From Epiperipatus broadwayi (lineage: Eukaryota > Onychophora > Udeonychophora > Euonychophora > Peripatidae): a stretch of DNA of 64,000 nucleotides. The DNA is taken from assembly GCA_028023455.1 (NCBI GenBank), contig JAQFVV010000036.1, positions 6,507,576 through 6,571,575 of the forward strand. The letters run 5' to 3'. The notes beneath the pieces were generated by a model that had not been told where the DNA came from, did no database searches, and saw only the letters and a program-made list of their open reading frames with translations. Position numbers and translations under genes: made by a program. Shown piece by piece: positions 45,485 through 57,654 of this stretch; the first letter of the stretch is position 1; the number at the start of each line of letters is the position of its first letter.

Positions 45485-46455
45485 TGATTTAGACTGCACT
45501 CCCTACAATTTTGACTTCTTAGAACTTTCCAAAACCACTGCTGGCACATCCAAGTAATAAATGACATTGAATAATCCACACAAGGTCACTTGGATGTGTT
45601 AGTGGTAATTTTGGGTGGTCCTTAGAATTCAAAATGATGGTGAGCACAGTCTAAATACTAAAAACTTATAACTTCTAAAATACAAATTTTATTACAATAA
45701 TGATGGTGTAAAGCACCTAAGTATGTGGGGAGGAGAAAGGGTGTTTTCAATGATATGTTCAAAAAATGCAGATGTCTGATCAAAGCAAGCTTATAATTCA
45801 AAATACTAAAAGCGTATAACTTCTAAAATATGAATTTTATTACAATATATGCCTATAATCACATGTTAAAATAACAAAATTGATCAAACTAAGCTTATAA
45901 TTTTAAAATACTAATACCTTATAACTTTTAAAATATGAATTTAATTACAATAATGACTGTGTGAAGTGCTGAAGTATAGATGGAGAAGGGAAAGGATGTT
46001 TTTTGTCCAAAAAATGCAAAAGTATGGTCTAACCAAGCTTATAATTTGGAAATACTAAAAGCTTATAATTTTTAAAATACAAATTTTATTACAATATATG
46101 CCTGTAACAACATGTTGAAATAAAGCACATTAATTTTATAATTAATCAGATTTTTTCTTATCAGAAAGAAACTGTGATGTTGCATGCTTCCTTTGTTACA
46201 TGTAGTTAGAAAAAAAATGGAGACAAGAAAAAATAGTATTGTTCAAATTTGATCTTCTAATCTGAATTTGGATCTATACTTGATCACATGATGTCCTTAT
46301 AAAATTTTGTTGATGTAAATTGCAATTTTGTAACGAATGGTCATATCGCGACCACATGTAGACTATTCGATGTCATTCAATGCTTGGATGTGTTAGCGGT
46401 GACTTTGGGCAGTTCTTAGAATTCAAAATTGTCGTGAGCCCACTCTAAATCAGTA
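45485..46455. mobile_element. Foldback element with internal tandem repeats
   Basis: Three copies of one end are present. Those at 45,485-45,545 and 45,575-45,655 are inverted to each other. A third at 46,380-46,455 (ttggatgtgttagcggtgac) repeats the second. The interior (45,655-46,110) holds four alternating units beginning aaatactaaaagcttataac. Words in it (ggagaagggaaaggatgtttt) recur inside the 41-kb element near 41,510, so the two families are related. Confidence 0.65.
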
Positions 46456-47708
46456 TCGGAATTTTATAACTTTGAATTAAGTTGCAAGAATGTTATGTTA
46501 CTAGTAATGTACATCATGATTATAAAATGTTTATAGATGAACTAAAAGCATAAAATATTCAGATGATATGCATACTGATTTATGTAAAAATTTTAAAACT
46601 TCTGAAGATTATATACATACATTAGCTACTGATTGGGTACTTTGATATGTTAAAACATATACAAAATGAAGACATTATAATGAATAATATAATTTTTTCA
46701 TATATTGGTCACACTAATACAAGCCTATTGAAAAATATTTTAACTGCTGCTATTAAAGGAGAGATTGCTGGTCATTTTACACTTATTTCTATTCCAAATA
46801 AAATACAACATAATAAATTATAAGAAATAATTGAAAATAGATTGATATTGTATAAAAATAAACTGATTAGAAAAAAATTATACAAAAATTAACTGGAATG
46901 GAATAAAAAAATAATGACTTTAATACTAAGTATGAGAAGATTGAAAACACATCCAACAATATATACAAAAAGTTACAAGAAATCATTGTGATTAAAAATA
47001 ATAGTAATAAATGCAATATAATTAGGATAAATAAAAAAAATATTGAAATTAATGCAAGAAAAACCAAATTATGGAAAGAATGCAAAAATATATAATCAAG
47101 ATGTATTTCTTAAATTTAAGACATTAAGAAATAAAATTAATTCTAAGATAAGAGCAGAGAAATGATTGCTTTATAATAACGTTTTAAATAAAAACAGAGA
47201 TGACATAAAAAGACTTAAGAAAAATAAATAAAACACTGCTAAACAAGGTTCTATAAATGATGAAAATTTAAAAAAATATTTTAATATAAATGATAGTTTC
47301 TTCTGGAAAATACTTTTAATACGATTTTGTAGAAAGAATTAACAAATTAAAAATATGTAATCATGATATTAATATTTCAAAAAATATAATAGCCAAACTC
47401 ATTCAATATTTATGCCTGATTTAAATAAAAAAGATGTATATAAAATAATAATTAAATGTAGAATTAATATGAATTCAGGTATATATTCAATCAAAATAAT
47501 TTTGATATTTTATCAGATATTATAATTTACATGATGTATATCTAAACTTCCTTCAATTGCTAAAATAATAAAAAATTATTTCTATAAAATAAGTAAAAAA
47601 AAATTAAATAAAAATACATTTTTAAATAAAAATCAATTTGGATTCATAAAAGAAAGAAAAATAACGACTTTATTGGAGATAAGCGGATACAATTAATAGT
47701 GCATTAAA

Positions 47709-48210
47709 ACAAAAAACTCTCCTTACAGTAGTGCCATCAGTGCAAGCCAGAGTAATCAATGGATGCCAGAAGGCTTGTGCATAAAATCCCTATCTAGTGC
47801 CTAATCATCCAATATCCAGAGACTAGTTTCTGGCTTGTGGCCTTCATCAGTGAGGAGCATTGGATCTGAGAGCACTGCATCTAGATCTTAGGATCTAATG
47901 CAACCCTCCAGCAGCCACCTTTTATCTCTACTTAACTACAAAACTATGAGAATGAAATTGAAAATACAATAATGTTTTCAATCTAAGCTCATTAGCTAAT
48001 ATAGTCATATAGGTCTGAACTCAGTTCAATACCCATACATTTTGGTGTCTTTGGTTCTTTAATAACCATAGCCACCACTATCCTATTAGGCAGGATTGGT
48101 ATTAAACCATTAAACATCACTGAATGGCATTACTGTATAGAGAGTTTTGCCTGTTATGATAACAGTTATGAGCAACCATAAGAAATGGTGATCATGTGAT
48201 GTTTAGTAGT
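47709..48210 (-). mobile_element. HHR-1 element with 16-bp target-site duplication
   Basis: A 502-bp copy flanked on both sides by ttaatagtgcattaaa (47,693-47,708 and 48,211-48,226), a perfect 16-base target duplication inside the LINE-D frame. It contains the family ends, the ribozyme at 47,807-47,865 (minus), the middle with tggtgtctttggttctttaa, and an inverted terminal piece (gtatagagagttttgcctg). A long duplication suggests target-primed reverse transcription rather than cut-and-paste transposition. No poly(A) tail is visible. It encodes nothing, so it is non-autonomous. Confidence 0.85.
47807..47865 (-). ncRNA. Hammerhead ribozyme HHR-1, core intact
   Basis: Minus strand: outer stem I AUCCAA/UUGGAU, core CUGAUGA (47,844-47,850), stem II GGC-CACAA-GCC, GAAA (47,827-47,830), ACUAGU, predicted cleavage after the C of GUC. 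Inner stem I has two mismatches. Confidence 0.75.
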
Positions 48211-48509
48211 TTAATAGTGCATTAAATGATAAAAAAATATGTAACTGTAATTTTTTAAATTTTTATACGATTTTTGACACTACTGAGCAAAACAATTAAT
48301 TCACAGTTTAGAAAATTACGGAATTAAAGAAAAATTGCTTTTTTAAAAAAAAATTTCTTAAATGGTAGGTAAGTTATATCAAAACTATTAAATGTATTAA
48401 CTAACAAACAAAAAAATTTACATGGACTTCCTCAAAGCTCTATATTTGGTGTATTGTAGTTTCTGTTTTTCATAAATGATCTAAAGTTGTAATTATACAT
48501 TGATTACGT

Positions 48510-48690
48510 AAATAATATTTACTAAGGCTGTAACCTCAAGAATATGCATGTAAAAATGCGACATTAGGGACCTCTACAGGTCTTAACCACAAGCTTCCAA
48601 AGTGTAAGTTTGTGGTTAAGACCTGTAGAGGTCCCTAATATCGCATTTTTACACACATATTTTTGAGGTTACAGCCTTAGTAAATAAATG
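48510..48690. repeat. MITE with tttactaaggc ends inside LINE-D
   Basis: Near-perfect inverted repeat: arms of about 80 bases from atatttactaaggctgtaac, including gggacctctacaggtcttaa and its complement. Same family as 3,348-3,470. Confidence 0.8.
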
Positions 48691-49097
48691 ATCTAAGAAA
48701 TATTAATAATGAAGGATCAATATATCAGTATGAAGATGATATTATTATTATGAATATAAATAACAATATTGATATTGAAGTTAAAGAATGTCAATAAAGT
48801 TTTGTCTGTTGGTGCTTTGTCAAAAGAATTTATATAAATGGAGAAAAAGAAAATGTATGTTAATATGTTCACTTTACATGAAATATATAAAGATTCATAT
48901 ATACCCTACATTCATATGATTGTATATACGTGATAATAATCAATGGATAAAAATAGAACAAGAAAAATATAATAGACATCTTGGAATGATAATAGATGTA
49001 AAAATGTCTTGAAAACGTAATATTAGGGCACTAATTAATAAATGTAGATATTTTATAACAAATAAATAATACAAAAAACTCTGTCAGATAATGAAAA

Positions 49098-49239
49098 TTA
49101 TTCTTCATGTATAAATCGTGATAAACAGAGCAGTCAAAAATTGAAAAAATATTAAGCGCTTGGCAAATTGTTTGTTGTAATTAATATTTTTTCAATTTTT
49201 GGCTGCTCTGTTTATCACGATTTAGATGTGAAGAATAAT
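49098..49239. repeat. Foldback element, 59-bp arms
   Basis: aaatcgtgataaacagagca and its complement form almost perfect arms around a 25-base centre (gcgcttggcaaattg...). Confidence 0.8.
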
Positions 49240-49246
49240 ATTTCAT

Positions 49247-49814
49247 AAATTGTTACACTTTCATTTACCATTGTCAAACTCCCCCCACTCACAACTTTGA
49301 CGCCATCCATTTCAGATAAATACAATAATGATTATTACTAATCATTTTCGAAACTAGAGATTATCTCTAGCAAAGATATAAACTTTAAATCTGTTAAAGA
49401 TTAATATATCTGATTTTTTTTAAAATTTACACACACACGGAGTTATTGACCTTTTTTTCCCATGTGTAATATCTTTATAGATATAATAAATCTGGGCCAA
49501 CTGTTGAGTGCTGGTTCAGCACGAAATACATCTCGGAGGTTATTTGTCTTTTATTGTATCTTTATTTATATGAATTTAAAAAAAATGGGGAAGTATAAAG
49601 ATATTACACATGTGAAAGAGAAAGGTGAATAACTCCGTGTGTATGTAAATTTTAAAAAATCAGATATATTAATCTTTAACTGAGGTCTGTGTTAGAGATA
49701 ATCTCTAGTTTCGAAAATGATTAGTAATTATCATTAGTGTATTTATCTCAAATGGATGGCGTCAAAGTTGTAAGTGGAGGGAGTTTGGCAATGGTAAATG
49801 AAAATGTAACAATT
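49247..49814. repeat. Foldback element with HHR-2 in its loop
   Basis: Arms of about 225 bases (49,247-49,480 and 49,597-49,814; aaattgttacactttcattt inward) enclose about 115 bases that contain an HHR-2 ribozyme and the family's ttttattgtatctttattta block. Either HHR-2 inserted at the centre, or the ribozyme unit was the spacer when the arms formed. Confidence 0.8.
49489..49541 (+). ncRNA. Hammerhead ribozyme HHR-2, core mutated
   Basis: Core CUGUUGA (A6 to U), perfect stem II GUGCU-GGUUC-AGCAC, GAAA (49,523-49,526), UACAUC with cleavage position after C49532, outer stem I AAUCU/AGGUU. Likely inactive because A6 is invariant. Confidence 0.7.
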
Positions 49815-49985
49815 TACTCTAAATAAATACTCTTCATATAATAGAGATATATATGAGAGATAGTGACCGGGGCCAACTGATGAGTGCTGGTTCACCACGA
49901 AATGCATCTTGGGGTCATTTGTCTTTTATTGTATCTTTATTTATAAGAATTTAAAAAGAATGGGGAAGTATGGGGCTGTTTATTA
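49815..49985 (+). mobile_element. HHR-2 unit, about 160 bp
   Basis: Shares its whole length with the minus-strand copy at 56.85-57.03 kb: tactcttcatataatagaga, the ribozyme, ttgtcttttattgtatcttt and aatggggaagtatgg. This gives the extent of the basic HHR-2 unit. It directly abuts the foldback at 49.25-49.81 kb. Confidence 0.75.
49863..49918 (+). ncRNA. Hammerhead ribozyme HHR-2, best copy
   Basis: Outer stem I GUGACC/GGUCAU (one G-U pair), a GGGG bulge, inner stem I CCAA/UUGG, core CUGAUGA (49,877-49,883), stem II GUGCU-GGUUC-ACCAC with one C-C mismatch and the canonical G-C closing pair, GAAA (49,899-49,902). Stem III is the palindrome AUGCAU, with predicted cleavage after C49908 (AUC). Every catalytic base is present. 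The bulged stem I and the stem II loop could make the loop-loop contact that natural hammerheads need. Confidence 0.85.
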
Positions 49986-50509
49986 TATCTATAAAAATAT
50001 TTTATAACAATATTTTATAACAATGTTCTACAAAATCAGAGATTTTTTTTATTAAAAAATCTTATGGTTAACTATGTAAATCTTTATTGTCTGGAATAAC
50101 ACTTTCTAGTTTTGCAAGATTTTCTAATATTAAAACATTACCATTATTGCAAAAAAAAAAAAAAAATTGATCTAAAAGAAAGAAAAAAAAGTACATAAAA
50201 AATTTTTAAAGTGGCCACAAAAATAATATTTTATTATTCAATCAACTTCTTAAATATGTAATTATAGATAAAAATTATTTTGATAATATTTTCAAAAAAA
50301 TTTCTGTAAAAAATTATTTAAAACAGTGTCTAAGAAAAATTGATACATATATAATTTCAAAATATTGTAATAAGTATGGAACTAGAATAAAAAATTACCG
50401 TATTTCTAAATTATTCAATAATTTATGTATTTAATTAAAAAGCTTGCAACATTATTGGGAAAGAAAAAATCAAATTAAAATATATATTAATGAGAGAGGG
50501 GATAAAAAA

Positions 50510-50935
50510 TCTAACTTTTGGCAGTGTTTTACCAGTTTTTACTTATAGATTTGACACTCGGACACTTATAGACTTCTGACCACTCAAATAAATATGAAGA
50601 GATACATGGAGTATAGAAAAGATTGAAAATGCAATATATAGATAACAGAACAAACAAGTGTTACTGACCTCATTGAAAGAATTAAAAGACTGAAGTGGAG
50701 TTGAACTGGACATACTACTAGAAGAGATGATAATAGATGGACATTAGAAATCTTAAACTGGATTCCAAGATATTGTAAAAGATCCAGAAAAATACCACGT
50801 GAGATGGATGGATGAAATAAGAAAGTGTGAAAGTGTGCAGGAGTGGTGCGGAGAAGAAAAGATAGAGATTGGAGAGACCTTCATCCTGCAATGGATTGAT
50901 AATGGCTGTCAATGATGATGATGATATAGTAAAAT
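50510..50935 (+). mobile_element. RTE-like LINE 3' end (family C)
   Basis: C-terminal remnant: VLPVFTYRFDT, TDLIERIKRLKWS-like, HVRWMDEIRKC and TFILQWIDNG spread over frames, ending in gatgatgatgat. It follows LINE-D directly. Confidence 0.75.
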
Positions 50936-51202
50936 ATAATAAATAATAAAAATTATATACAATAGCTATATATGTGTTAATAATAATACACATAATAAGC
51001 CTTCTTAGCACATGGTTTTGTGCCCTTTTCAAATGTTAATTATCTATTTTAACATTAACAAATTATTGCAGATAGAACACTATGTACTATTTTATAATTT
51101 AAACATCAGTAAAATGGAGTAAAATCTTCATGTAGAGATCCAATATAATTTCAAAGAATTGACTATATAGCATAGCCATATTAATAATATATATATATTT
51201 CA

Positions 51203-51327
51203 ATAAAAATAATAATAATAACGGTAACAAACAGTTGAGGCAGGTTCAAGAAATTAACCGAAAGTACTTCTGCGAATTTTAGGATTGTTTATAATAGTTT
51301 GTTACCGTTATTATTATTATTTTTATT
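51203..51327. repeat. MITE with 31-bp perfect inverted repeats
   Basis: ataataacggtaacaaac on the left and gtttgttaccgttattat on the right, each continued by a TAA-rich outer part. The spacer is about 60 bases. No ORF. Confidence 0.8.
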
Positions 51328-51387
51328 GTAATTACAATTTTGTTTTAATTAACGGACATTTTATATTTATATTACATATATATATAT

Positions 51388-51716
51388 TGTAACCTTATAA
51401 AATAGGAGATGGGTGTGAGAAAGAGAGATAAGAAGAAAATGGATAATGATAATGATAATTGTAACCTTACAATTAAAATAGAGAGAGAGAGAGAGATAAG
51501 AAAATAAAATAAAAGAGGAAGAGAATAAAATGTTTTAAATGGCTGAGATGATAGAAAATATAGAAGAAGAAGATGAAATAAAGGAGAGAGAAATATGAAA
51601 TGAGATGATAGAAAGAAATGACATGAAAGGAAATGGAATGTTTTAAATAAAATTGAAATGATATAAAATGAACCATAAATTAGAGACTCTAAACGACTCG
51701 GCTCAGTGGGGTTACA
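51388..51716. mobile_element. Possible solo LTR, 329 bp
   Basis: Begins TGTAACC and ends GGTTACA, i.e. TG...CA with inverted ends, after atatatat. It is rich in purine (gagagagagag). No second copy in the window and no clear target duplication, so this is a suggestion only. Confidence 0.35.
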
Positions 51717-54700
51717 ATAAATTTAAAGAAAAGAGATGATGATCCAGAGATGTATAATCAAATAAAGGTCAAATCCAATACTGATGAACTATAACTACTA
51801 CAGCATATTAATCTTTTAATAAACATACAAAAGATTATCTAAATCACTACTCAATGGAATACCAGATTAGTCTTACCAATAAATCATACACTCTCTGAAT
51901 AAGACCTATGATGCTTTACTTTATAAGATTATCTTACAGAATTATATTTACTAAAACAACAAGAGTAAATAACCTCAGGGATTTTAAAACTAAAACACTT
52001 GTATAAAATTAAAGTTTAAGTTAAGTTGCCTAACAAAGAATTACTGTGATTAATAAATAAATGACATCTTAGCTGACCATAAAATAATTATAATACGTTC
52101 AATCTTAAATAATAAACAAAACAAATATTAATTCACAAAATTTAGTGAATCAATTTAAATTTAAACTAATAATGGCCTATTATCTAAGATATTACTTGAG
52201 CAAAGAAAAGAGCAAGGGTACTTTTAATGCCTTTCCATACTCATAGACAACCACTAAAGACCTCAAATGCAAATGGATTAGAATTCTTTAAATATATACG
52301 ATTTAAGATGATGATCGATGATATGCAGTAAATATAAGATAATGTGCAGCTTTTAAAATAATATTAATTAAAATATTCTTCTGAAGTACTAATATTGTTA
52401 ATCTGATATTGCATAATCTTTAGTCTGAAAAGATATACTGATAATTTGAAAAAAATAAACTTTTACTTAAGTATTTAACTATGTATCTGCTATAATGCAA
52501 TTATCTGTATTTGTGATTCAATATAAGACTCATTTACTTCAACATAGCTTTTTAATTTTTAAGATAATATCAATTGTATTTAATTAACTTAGAATCTACT
52601 TGCAAATGTCTGAATTGAAGATTCATTAAATTTAAAAAGTTAAGACTTTGTGAACTTGGAACCCAAGACAATGATATATTTCCATATAAAAGTAAAACAA
52701 ACAAACAAAACTTTTGAAATAATAATAATTTGATTTATTAATAATGAGAAGAAATGTTTATAAATATAGTGGAATACAAACAGTGCCAATACCGCACTAA
52801 GATTTTATATAATTATTTGGACTAATTAATAACATTATTGTGTCATCTACTAATCAGAATAACACACAGAACTATGTTTATATTGAAAACCCTAAGCTTA
52901 ATTTTATACTCCTCAACTTAACAAACGCTAAGTTGGAGTAAGCATATTCAACAATACTTTTTAAAAATATCATCACTAGTTTCACGGATATAACTAATAT
53001 CACAGCTAGATATATCTTTATATCAGATTAAGCTAATACTAAAATTAAACTAACTTAAGTGTATGGGACAATCATTCATCAGAGATCAGTTATACTTTTT
53101 TAAAATAACTTTAGTCCACATAAAATTATTCCCTCAATGTTTTAAAGATAATGATGTAACAGACTTACAAATCCAGCGGCGAAATTCTGGATGAAAATAT
53201 TAAATTATTATGTGTGAATTGCCACTTATACCATATGCATATTTAATATACTTTAAAATAAATATAACTTATTGTTGGTTAGCTTGTGTGTGATAAAACT
53301 ATCATAGCAACACAATTCAAACATTGATATACCTATGAGCCATAAATTAGCTACAACTACCTGAAGAAATACATTTCCTCAAACAAGCATATCTTGTCAT
53401 CACAAATCTAAAACAAATGCAACATCACCTACTGTGGTGGAATTAGCATTAAGTCATCATGAATGATAGGCAAAAAATATAAAGATACTAGGCTCCTCAG
53501 AGCTGGAAAAGAATATGGTGGCTTCCAAAAATACCTAACTTCGAGGCAAAAATGACGATGTCTGGAATTTATCTTCAGTACATCTGGGAACAGGAACACC
53601 CACCAGAAAAGCACAATCCTCTCTCATGGGATTTTCAATGCTTATAAATGTGATTATCATCACTGAAAAATACAATATAATAACCCTCTTTTGGGGACAA
53701 GCACTATCAAATCATGGAATTACATTACAATAAGGATGGAGGATACTCTCGACTCCATAAACATATTCAAAAATTATGAACTAAGCCTAATTCTTGAGGC
53801 TACCAAATTCTAACTAATAGCAAGATATATACTTCACTTAAACTAACTAAGTTATTTCCAAGAAATTTATAAAATACAAAACGTATATCCAATATTCGAA
53901 CCAACAAAGCAAACTATGTGTCAACTGACTACTGTAGAAAATACTTTAAACTTAAATGCATATAAAATTCTAGGCAAGGCACAATGCACACATAACAAAA
54001 TATTAAATGCTAAAAATATAGTACTAGTGGACTTTTAAAATTGTAAATTAAATACAAGGATATTTACTTCTCGATGAATATAAAATATTTGTAATTATTC
54101 TTAATATAACATTCATAAAACAAATGAATGGATATTCTCTAATCAACTTCTTTAGTAACTTTAAAATAAAAATTGAGTAAAACATCCCATTTATATGAAA
54201 ATAAGACTGTGATATTTAAATCTCTATAATAAAATTATTAAATAGAAACTAGCTAGTGTAATGCTTGATAAATAAACTAAATCTACTTAAGAATGGCAAG
54301 AAACATTTGCTCATTCAAATAAACCTATTTCATTTTAAAATTATAACCATAGTTTACCTGTATATTTAAGCAAAAAGTGTTACATAAAATTTAATAGCAT
54401 AAATATTTTTATGGTTTCATTCTTTTTTAAAAAACAATAAAGCAGACCATAAAAAAAAAAAAATAATACATTAATTCAAGTTCATATGACGGCTCCGTGA
54501 TGATTTTTCCATTTCATAATGTGTAGACAATTTATCCAGGTTAAGATATCTATTTGAATTCGAAGCTTCACTAATACATTTATATACATGGCAATCATTT
54601 CCAAACGAAAATGTTCAGTAGTTCTTTATATAAACACGTTCACTTTCTTTTATCTTTAAAGATAATTTTAAATATTAAAATAATAAAACATTGTAAGCAT

Positions 54701-56855
54701 AAACATAAGTTGGCACTGGAAAATAAATTATTCAACTGAGTAGCATAAGTATAATAAGCATAAGTATAAGTAAAATAAGCCGGCATTGAAAACAATAAAT
54801 TCTTCAGCTGAGTACATATTTTTTTTTATATTTATAATCCTAGGTTCAAACGCGGAATAATTATAATATGTCTATTTAGTTAACTTTCACTGTTCTTCTT
54901 TAGATAAATGCATTTTTTTAAAATAGAACTCGTTTTTTTTAAACGTTTCTTAATATTTATCAATGTATTTCTTTTTTTTTTTTAAACAAATTTCCTTTTA
55001 TTTATTTTTAAACATAAGAGTAGACTTTGTTTATAATTAAGGACGCTCCTTGTTTTATGAACTAAGACCAACATCATAAAGTTACTTATAAGTACTGGCC
55101 ACTATAACAAAACATTAAGTATTTGATAGAGACAAGTTCATTAATAATATCTTTAAATTCTTTTAAAGTTTTGTTTTCAAACAAATTCTTTTCATACTAC
55201 TAACATAAACGAGAATTAGCATTTTAAAATACATATTTTCTTCTTAAATATTATTCTTTTAAGAGCATATTTACATGTATATAGCATGCATTAATAATGC
55301 AGTATATATATCTTCTATAAAGTAATAAAGTATTACTTTGTTGTCACTTTTAATTTATAAGACGCTAACGCATTTCCATTTTAATATTTTAAAATGTTTG
55401 AATGTCTTTTTTTTTTAATCTCTTCTTCACGTATATTTTTAATTTAATAGGAGGTATACTATAGTTTAATGCAATAAAGTCTTTAGCCATAACAGTAATT
55501 AATAATTTAAGTTTTACTTCTAAATAAAGAAAAATGAATAGATAAAAAAAATAAATGAAATATGAGACGCTGTATTTTTTTTTTGCAAACATTTTACCGT
55601 AAATTTTAATGCCTCAACTGGAATGAAAAATTGTCAGGAAACGGAATTACCTTTCTTTTAGCCCTTCTTCATTGTAAGACAATTTTAAATAATTATTTTA
55701 AACATACTTTTATTTTTTTTAAAAATATAAAGTTTTAAAAATTTACTTTTTGTTAAAGAACTTTTAAGATTCAGCCACAGGTAGAATTAAAAACAGATCA
55801 GCAACTGAATAACCCTTTAGATCTTCCGTTTATCTCACAATTTCTCACACACACACCCTTTAGTTTATTTAAAAACCAATAAAAACTATTTTTTATTAAA
55901 TTTAAATATTCCAACAAACTAGCTGTAGAATCGATCTAATGACGTAATCAATATAATTTTCTTATACCACGTGACCTTCAGCTAGAAATCAAAATTTTAT
56001 TATTAACAAATATTATACAATAATTTTTTTTTAATGATATTTTATCCAACCCATAGTAATAAATATAAAATATAAAGTTATACTCTTTATTAAACCCATA
56101 AATATTTCATTGAAATAATTATATCCACACATTTGTTTTATTTACTTATTTTAAATAATATTGGAATTAAATTATTTTTTTGTTTCCATGTCTTTACATG
56201 CACATTTTCTCACACACATCTAGCATTACATTAATTGTTTAAAATTATTTTTAGAATTACAACAATAAAATGTTAATGAATATTTAATCTAAATAATTTT
56301 TATAACTGAATGTTAAACTACAAAACTAATAACAAATATTCTTATTTTTTTAATAAAAACTTACATATCATTTTTTTAATAAAAACTTACATATCATTTT
56401 TTTAAAGTTTATTACTTACTTATTACAACTTAATAATAATATCTTATTATTATTCTTTAAACATTAGAATAGATTATACGATAGTTATTTTAGAATACAT
56501 TTAATATTACTTACAAACTGACAACTATTTCTGATATCTTTCTTTTTTTTAGAATTCAAATTATTATTTAGCATTTCTTACCAACCTAACTTATATACCT
56601 TTTTCAAATACTTAGACATAATTCCATAATACAACAATGATTATAATCAATACAAGATTATCCTAGTTTAGTCATTAACTAATTTAATTTTCATTTTTAT
56701 CATTATTATTTTTTTAAAAATCAGACAATTTCAAATCAAAAGGTTAAGCTAAGATAACCGTTGGCTCCTTTTGGATCTAAGGGAAATTTTAGTTAGGTAC
56801 AATTTGTATATATATATTATATAACTTAGTATGTACTCTTTTATAGATATATTAA
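51717..56855. other. Long AT-rich stretch, no gene recognised
   Basis: Read on both strands without finding a coding segment or a repeat shared with the rest of the window. A 27-base tandem pair (aaaaacttacatatcatttt) lies at 56,350-56,405. The minus ORF at 53,429-53,614 has no motif. It may be an unclassified element behind the TGTAACC end, or single-copy DNA. Confidence 0.45.
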
Positions 56856-57030
56856 ACAACTTCCATACTTCCCCATTCTTTTTTAATTCATATAAATAAA
56901 GATACAATAAAAGACAAGCAACTCCCAAGATGCATTTCATGCTGAACCAGCACTCATCATTTGGCCCAGGTCACTATCTCCCATATATATCTCTATTATA
57001 TGAAGAGTATTTACCTAATTGTTATATTAT
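56855..57030 (-). mobile_element. HHR-2 unit
   Basis: Full-length minus-strand match to the 49.82-kb unit (ccatacttccccattctttt at one end, tattatatgaagagtattta at the other). Confidence 0.75.
56918..56980 (-). ncRNA. Hammerhead ribozyme HHR-2, core mutated
   Basis: Minus strand: CCAA, AUGAUGA (C3 to A), stem II GUGCU-GGUUC-AGCAU, GAAA (56,935-56,938), AUGCAUC, UUGG. The C3 change should reduce activity strongly. The rest is well kept. Confidence 0.7.
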
Positions 57031-57654
57031 TTTTCATTATACACTACTAGTTGGTTTTCTATCTAGGTAATTAGTTAACATTAAAATAAATGATTAATAT
57101 TTGAAAAGGGCATAAAATTATGTGCCAAAACAGGTTTTTTATATGAAATTATTAATAATATACATATATTTATATAGCTGTTATATATATTTTTTATTAT
57201 TTATATCAAAGAACAGCATAAAGGATTTCATTAATTTTTATTTTTGATGATAGCAAAATATATATATGAAAATCTCATATGATAAAATCAATATTTTTAT
57301 TATGTATACATAATATATTATTGAAATGTAATTTGCTGTATTTTGTATTAAGTTTAAAATCAAAACAAAATGTAAATATATAAACTGTTATTATTGTTTT
57401 TTTTATATAAAAGCCAACTAGGCTTAATAGGAAAAAAAAGACATTTGCATTTGTGTAAATATATTTTACCTACATTTAACCTGTATAAATTAAGGAATAA
57501 ATGAATAAAAAATAATATATGTAAAATTAAATATTTAGTTTTTTTAATAGAATTACTTTTATCTTTCTGTTTTAAACTAATATTTTTAATAAAATATATT
57601 GTAATTTAACAGGTAATGAACTTATCTTATACCATTATAATTTGGAAATATATA
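57031..57654. other. AT-rich DNA, no gene found
   Basis: Nothing recognised. Confidence 0.5.

Larger units (their letters stand above)
46600..50505 (+). pseudogene. LINE-D, decayed copy riddled with insertions
   Basis: Plus-strand remains of a reverse transcriptase appear in order. NQFGFIKERKITTLLEI is at 47.63 kb. NSALNDKKICNCNFFKFLYDF is the motif A region at 48.21 kb. HGLPQSSIFGV, then FFINDLK, is at 48.42-48.48 kb. YEDDIIIM, the altered YADD box, is at 48.73 kb. RHLGMIID is at 48.98 kb and IVWNNT at 50.08 kb. Between these lie an HHR-1 element, a MITE, two foldbacks and HHR-2 units. The protein order lets each insertion be dated as younger than this LINE. Confidence 0.7.

Noticed and set aside
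51388-56000. Complete LTR retrotransposon starting at the TGTAACC end
   Set aside because: No second LTR, primer-binding site or gag-pol signature found to 56 kb.
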